Assembly (NCBI GenBank): GCA_023392225.1
Contig: JAEVZM010000615.1
Span: 1 to 6,569 of the forward strand
Direction of reading: 5' to 3'
Length of the DNA stretch: 6,569 nt
Origin: Pseudomonadota bacterium
GTDB taxonomy: Bacteria; Pseudomonadota; Alphaproteobacteria; Rhizobiales; Kaistiaceae
The notes below the pieces were generated by a model. It worked only from the letters and a program-made list of their open reading frames with translations. It had not been told where the DNA came from and did not search any database. Of this stretch, positions 4,976 to 6,569 are shown one piece after another. The first letter of the stretch is position 1; every line of letters starts with the position of its first letter. The position numbers and the translations under genes were made by a program.

Positions 4976-5501
4976 CATCCACATCGAGACGGAGCGCCTC
5001 GCGCTCCGTTCCGTGGCGGAGCACGACCTAGACGGCATCGTCGCCGGCATCGACGACTTCGAGGTGTCGAAGATGCTGGCGCGCGTGCCCCACCCCTACC
5101 GGCGCAGCGACGCGGAGAGCTTCCTCGCCGCGTGCCGGGAGAATGGTGGCCGCAACATCGCCCTCACCATCCGCGATTCGGACGGCGTGGTCGGCGGCCT
5201 CGGGCTCACGGGTCTCAGGACCGACCGGGAGCTGGGCTACTGGCTGGCCCGACCCGCCTGGGGCAAGGGCTACGCCACCGAGGCCGGCCGTGCCTTCCTC
5301 GCCCATCTCTTCCACGTCGAGAAACTCGACGTGGTCCGCTCGGGCTTCTTCCATGACAACCCGGCCTCTCGCCGGGTCCAGAACAAACTCGGCTTCGAGC
5401 AGATCGGCACCAACATGGTGTATTGCCTCGCGCGCCGCCGCTACATCGAGCACGTCGACACGCTGCTCACCCGCGAGCGCTACACGGCGCTCAACGCCTA
5501 G
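4944..5501 (+). CDS. GNAT family N-acetyltransferase (RimJ/RimL-like), second of a tandem pair
   Basis: A protein of up to 185 residues from the same GNAT subfamily as its upstream neighbour. It has IETERLALRSVAEHD (14-28), the complete RVPHPYRRSDAESF segment (47-60), motif A in YWLARPAWGKGYATEA (99-114), and NPASRRVQNKLGFEQIG towards the C-terminus. It overlaps the end of the previous gene by 32 bases from ATG 4944, or by 11 bases from ATG 4965 (MPPDIHIETERL). Neither has a good Shine-Dalgarno, so translational coupling is likely. The 4965 start fits the family's usual N-terminus slightly better. Its stop is 15 bases from the stop of a convergent gene. The substrate is unknown. Confidence 0.9.
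   Translation: MVMSRSTMPPDIHIETERLALRSVAEHDLDGIVAGIDDFEVSKMLARVPHPYRRSDAESFLAACRENGGRNIALTIRDSDGVVGGLGLTGLRTDRELGYWLARPAWGKGYATEAGRAFLAHLFHVEKLDVVRSGFFHDNPASRRVQNKLGFEQIGTNMVYCLARRRYIEHVDTLLTRERYTALNA
4989..5009. repeat. Short-loop perfect palindrome near the start of the second GNAT gene
   Basis: ACGGAGCGC (4989-4997) and GCGCTCCGT (5001-5009) are perfectly complementary around a three-base loop. It lies 24 to 44 bases after ATG 4965, within codons for TERLALR. It is a possible mRNA hairpin near the translation start. Confidence 0.5.
5312..5334. repeat. 10-bp perfect palindrome with AAA loop inside the second GNAT gene
   Basis: CCACGTCGAG (5312-5321) and CTCGACGTGG (5325-5334) pair perfectly around AAA. 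It encodes the conserved HVEKLDVV segment. No T-tract follows, so it is not a terminator. It may be a chance product of GC-rich codon use or an internal mRNA structure. Confidence 0.55.
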
Positions 5502-5516
5502 CGCCGCTCGGCGGTC

Positions 5517-5864
5517 TCAGAAGTCGAGATCGCCGTGCCCGAAGCCGTTGAACAGCGACAGGGCCGCGGTCAGGCTTCCACCGTCATGCCCTTCGTGCGC
5601 GCCGCCATGGTGGCCGCCATCCCTGCCGTGGCCATCGCCGCTGCCGCCGGCATCGCTCCAGTCGAAGGGCTCCGGCGCGGCCGAGGCGAACATGGCGTCG
5701 TTTCCGCGCGACTTCGGCGAACCGTGCCCGTCAAGATTGAGGAGATCGTGGAAGAGATCCTGCGGGCTCTCCTGGGTCCTGACGTCCTTCAGGTAGTCCC
5801 TCCAGATCTGGTAGATATTGCCCATCGGCATCGCCGGGGCATCGCCCAGCACCTTCGTGTCCAT
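5517..5864 (-). CDS. Hypothetical Gly/His/Asp-rich protein
   Basis: A 115-residue protein that I do not recognise. The N-terminal part (about 1-48) looks folded, with NIYQIWRDYLKDV (16-28) and SPQDLFHDLLNLDG (33-46) as likely amphipathic helices. A linker follows, then a low-complexity stretch at 73-96 of mostly Gly, His and Asp, with five histidines including an HH. The tail is SLTAALSLFNGFGHGDLDF. There is no signal peptide, membrane segment or cysteine. The His/Asp-rich stretch could bind a divalent metal, but that is inference. GGAG lies seven bases before the ATG at 5862-5864, which supports a real gene. It is downstream of xth on the same strand after a 51-base gap, so it may be co-transcribed with it. 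Confidence 0.68.
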   Translation of the reverse strand: MDTKVLGDAPAMPMGNIYQIWRDYLKDVRTQESPQDLFHDLLNLDGHGSPKSRGNDAMFASAAPEPFDWSDAGGSGDGHGRDGGHHGGAHEGHDGGSLTAALSLFNGFGHGDLDF

Positions 5865-5880
5865 GGAACCGCTCCGGTAG

Positions 5881-5908
5881 CCTCGCCGGCCATTTCACGC
5901 CGGCGGGG
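5881..5908 (-). other. Stem-loop between xth and the hypothetical gene
   Basis: CCTCGCCGGC (5881-5890) pairs with GCCGGCGGGG (5899-5908). The stem is 10 bp with one G-T wobble and an 8-base loop. It lies directly after the xth stop on the minus strand and just upstream of the next gene's ribosome-binding site. There is no U-tract. It could partly terminate transcription, protect the xth mRNA end, or affect translation of the downstream gene. Confidence 0.4.
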
Positions 5909-5915
5909 TATCCTG

Positions 5916-6569
5916 TCAAGCGGGCGCCGTCTCCGGGCCGAGCCGGACGATCACCGGCACGTGGTCCGAGGGACGCGTCCAGCCGCGCACGGCGCGCACG
6001 ACCTCGGCCCCTTCGAGCCGGCCGCGGAGATGCGGCGTCACCCAGACGTGGTCGAGCCGCCGGCCCTTGTCCGCCGCTGCCCAGTCGGCGGCGCGATAGC
6101 TCCACCAGGTGTAGAGCTTCTCCTCCGGCGGCACGAAATGGCGTACCGCGTCGACCCAGCCGCCCGCGGCCCGCACGCTCTCGAAGCGCTCGGTCTCGAT
6201 GGGCGTGTGGCTGACGACCCGCAGCAGCTGCTTGTGCGACCACACGTCGGTCTCGAGCGGGGCGATGTTGAGGTCGCCGACCAGCACCGCCTTCCGCGCC
6301 GTCTCGTGTCCGGTCAGCCAGCCCTTCATCTCGTCGAGGAAGGCGAGCTTGTGGGCGATCTTGGGGTTGATCGCCGGGTCGGGCTCGTCGCCGCCGGCGG
6401 GGATGTAGAAGTTGTGGAGCTGGATGTCGTCGGCGCCGTCGGCGATCGTCACCACCGCATGACGGGCGTCGCCCTTGTCGCAGAAGCCGCGCCGGTCGGT
6501 GGCGGTGAACGGCACGCGCGAGACGGTCGCCACGCCATGGTAGCCGCGCTGGCCGTTGACCAGGATGTG
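5916..6569 (-). CDS. xth: Exodeoxyribonuclease III, C-terminal part (5' end outside window)
   Basis: The 217 residues visible read inward from the right edge as HILVNGQRGYHGVATVSRVPF, the ExoIII GQKGYNGVA segment, so the gene continues beyond the window. It belongs to the exonuclease-endonuclease-phosphatase fold. ExoIII is an AP endonuclease and 3'-5' exonuclease on double-stranded DNA that acts in base-excision repair. The catalytic GDLNIAP (antisense of about 6261-6278) gives the Asp/Asn pair. RRLDHVWVT supplies the next Asp, and SDHVPVI (antisense of about 5949-5969) gives the terminal Asp-His pair. All active-site residues in the visible part are intact. About 50 N-terminal residues, including the first metal-binding Asn and Glu, are missing because of the window edge. 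A GTG at 6531-6533 is only an internal valine. Confidence 0.95.
   Translation of the reverse strand, partial: HILVNGQRGYHGVATVSRVPFTATDRRGFCDKGDARHAVVTIADGADDIQLHNFYIPAGGDEPDPAINPKIAHKLAFLDEMKGWLTGHETARKAVLVGDLNIAPLETDVWSHKQLLRVVSHTPIETERFESVRAAGGWVDAVRHFVPPEEKLYTWWSYRAADWAAADKGRRLDHVWVTPHLRGRLEGAEVVRAVRGWTRPSDHVPVIVRLGPETAPA

Noticed and set aside
4319..5453. Long minus-strand frames opposite the GNAT genes
   Set aside because: The plus-strand frames carry both acetyl-CoA motifs. The antisense translations are His/Pro/Ala-rich without domains.
1..6569. Search for CRISPR arrays, tRNA genes, insertion sequences, toxin-antitoxin or phage-defence genes
   Set aside because: I saw no regularly spaced direct repeats, tRNA-like cloverleaf, transposase motif with terminal repeats, or defence-family motif. 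The content is housekeeping and accessory metabolism.

Overview
This window is high-GC chromosomal DNA (43 of 60 bases are G or C at 601-660). It looks like an alphaproteobacterium, probably of the Hyphomicrobiales/Rhizobiales type. The grounds are the base composition, the style of the L21 and L27 proteins, and an rplU-rpmA pair followed by GNAT acetyltransferase genes. Genus cannot be read from the window. There are no tRNA or rRNA genes, no CRISPR array, no insertion sequence and no phage gene. It appears to be an ordinary, densely packed region, and I do not see a multi-gene undescribed system in it.

Layout. (1) 1-803, plus strand: the C-terminal part of a gamma-glutamyltransferase-family Ntn hydrolase, cut by the window edge. 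(2) 854-2800, minus strand: three genes read right to left. They are an ABHD10-like alpha/beta hydrolase (2030-2800), a small exported protein of unknown function (1489-1884) and a VOC/glyoxalase-fold protein (854-1252). The 236-base gap between the last two holds a cluster of strong inverted repeats. (3) 3018-3428, plus strand: a DUF805 membrane protein, divergent from the hydrolase and ended by an intrinsic terminator. (4) 3487-4358, plus strand: a near-consensus promoter, a structured leader, rplU (L21), rpmA (L27) and a textbook terminator. (5) 4379-5501, plus strand: two overlapping GNAT acetyltransferase genes of the RimJ/RimL type. (6) 5517-6569, minus strand: an unrecognised Gly/His/Asp-rich protein, then the C-terminal 217 residues of exodeoxyribonuclease III (xth), cut by the right edge.

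The only clear functional unit is rplU-rpmA, two large-subunit ribosomal proteins co-transcribed from one promoter. The GNAT pair begins just after the rpmA terminator, so it could be expressed by read-through or from its own start. The other genes look like independent housekeeping or accessory genes. Points worth a second look are the loss of canonical glutamate-binding residues in the GGT-family protein, the inverted-repeat cluster at 1396-1472, the structured rplU leader, the tandem GNAT pair with short-loop perfect palindromes inside the second gene, and the two unrecognised small proteins.
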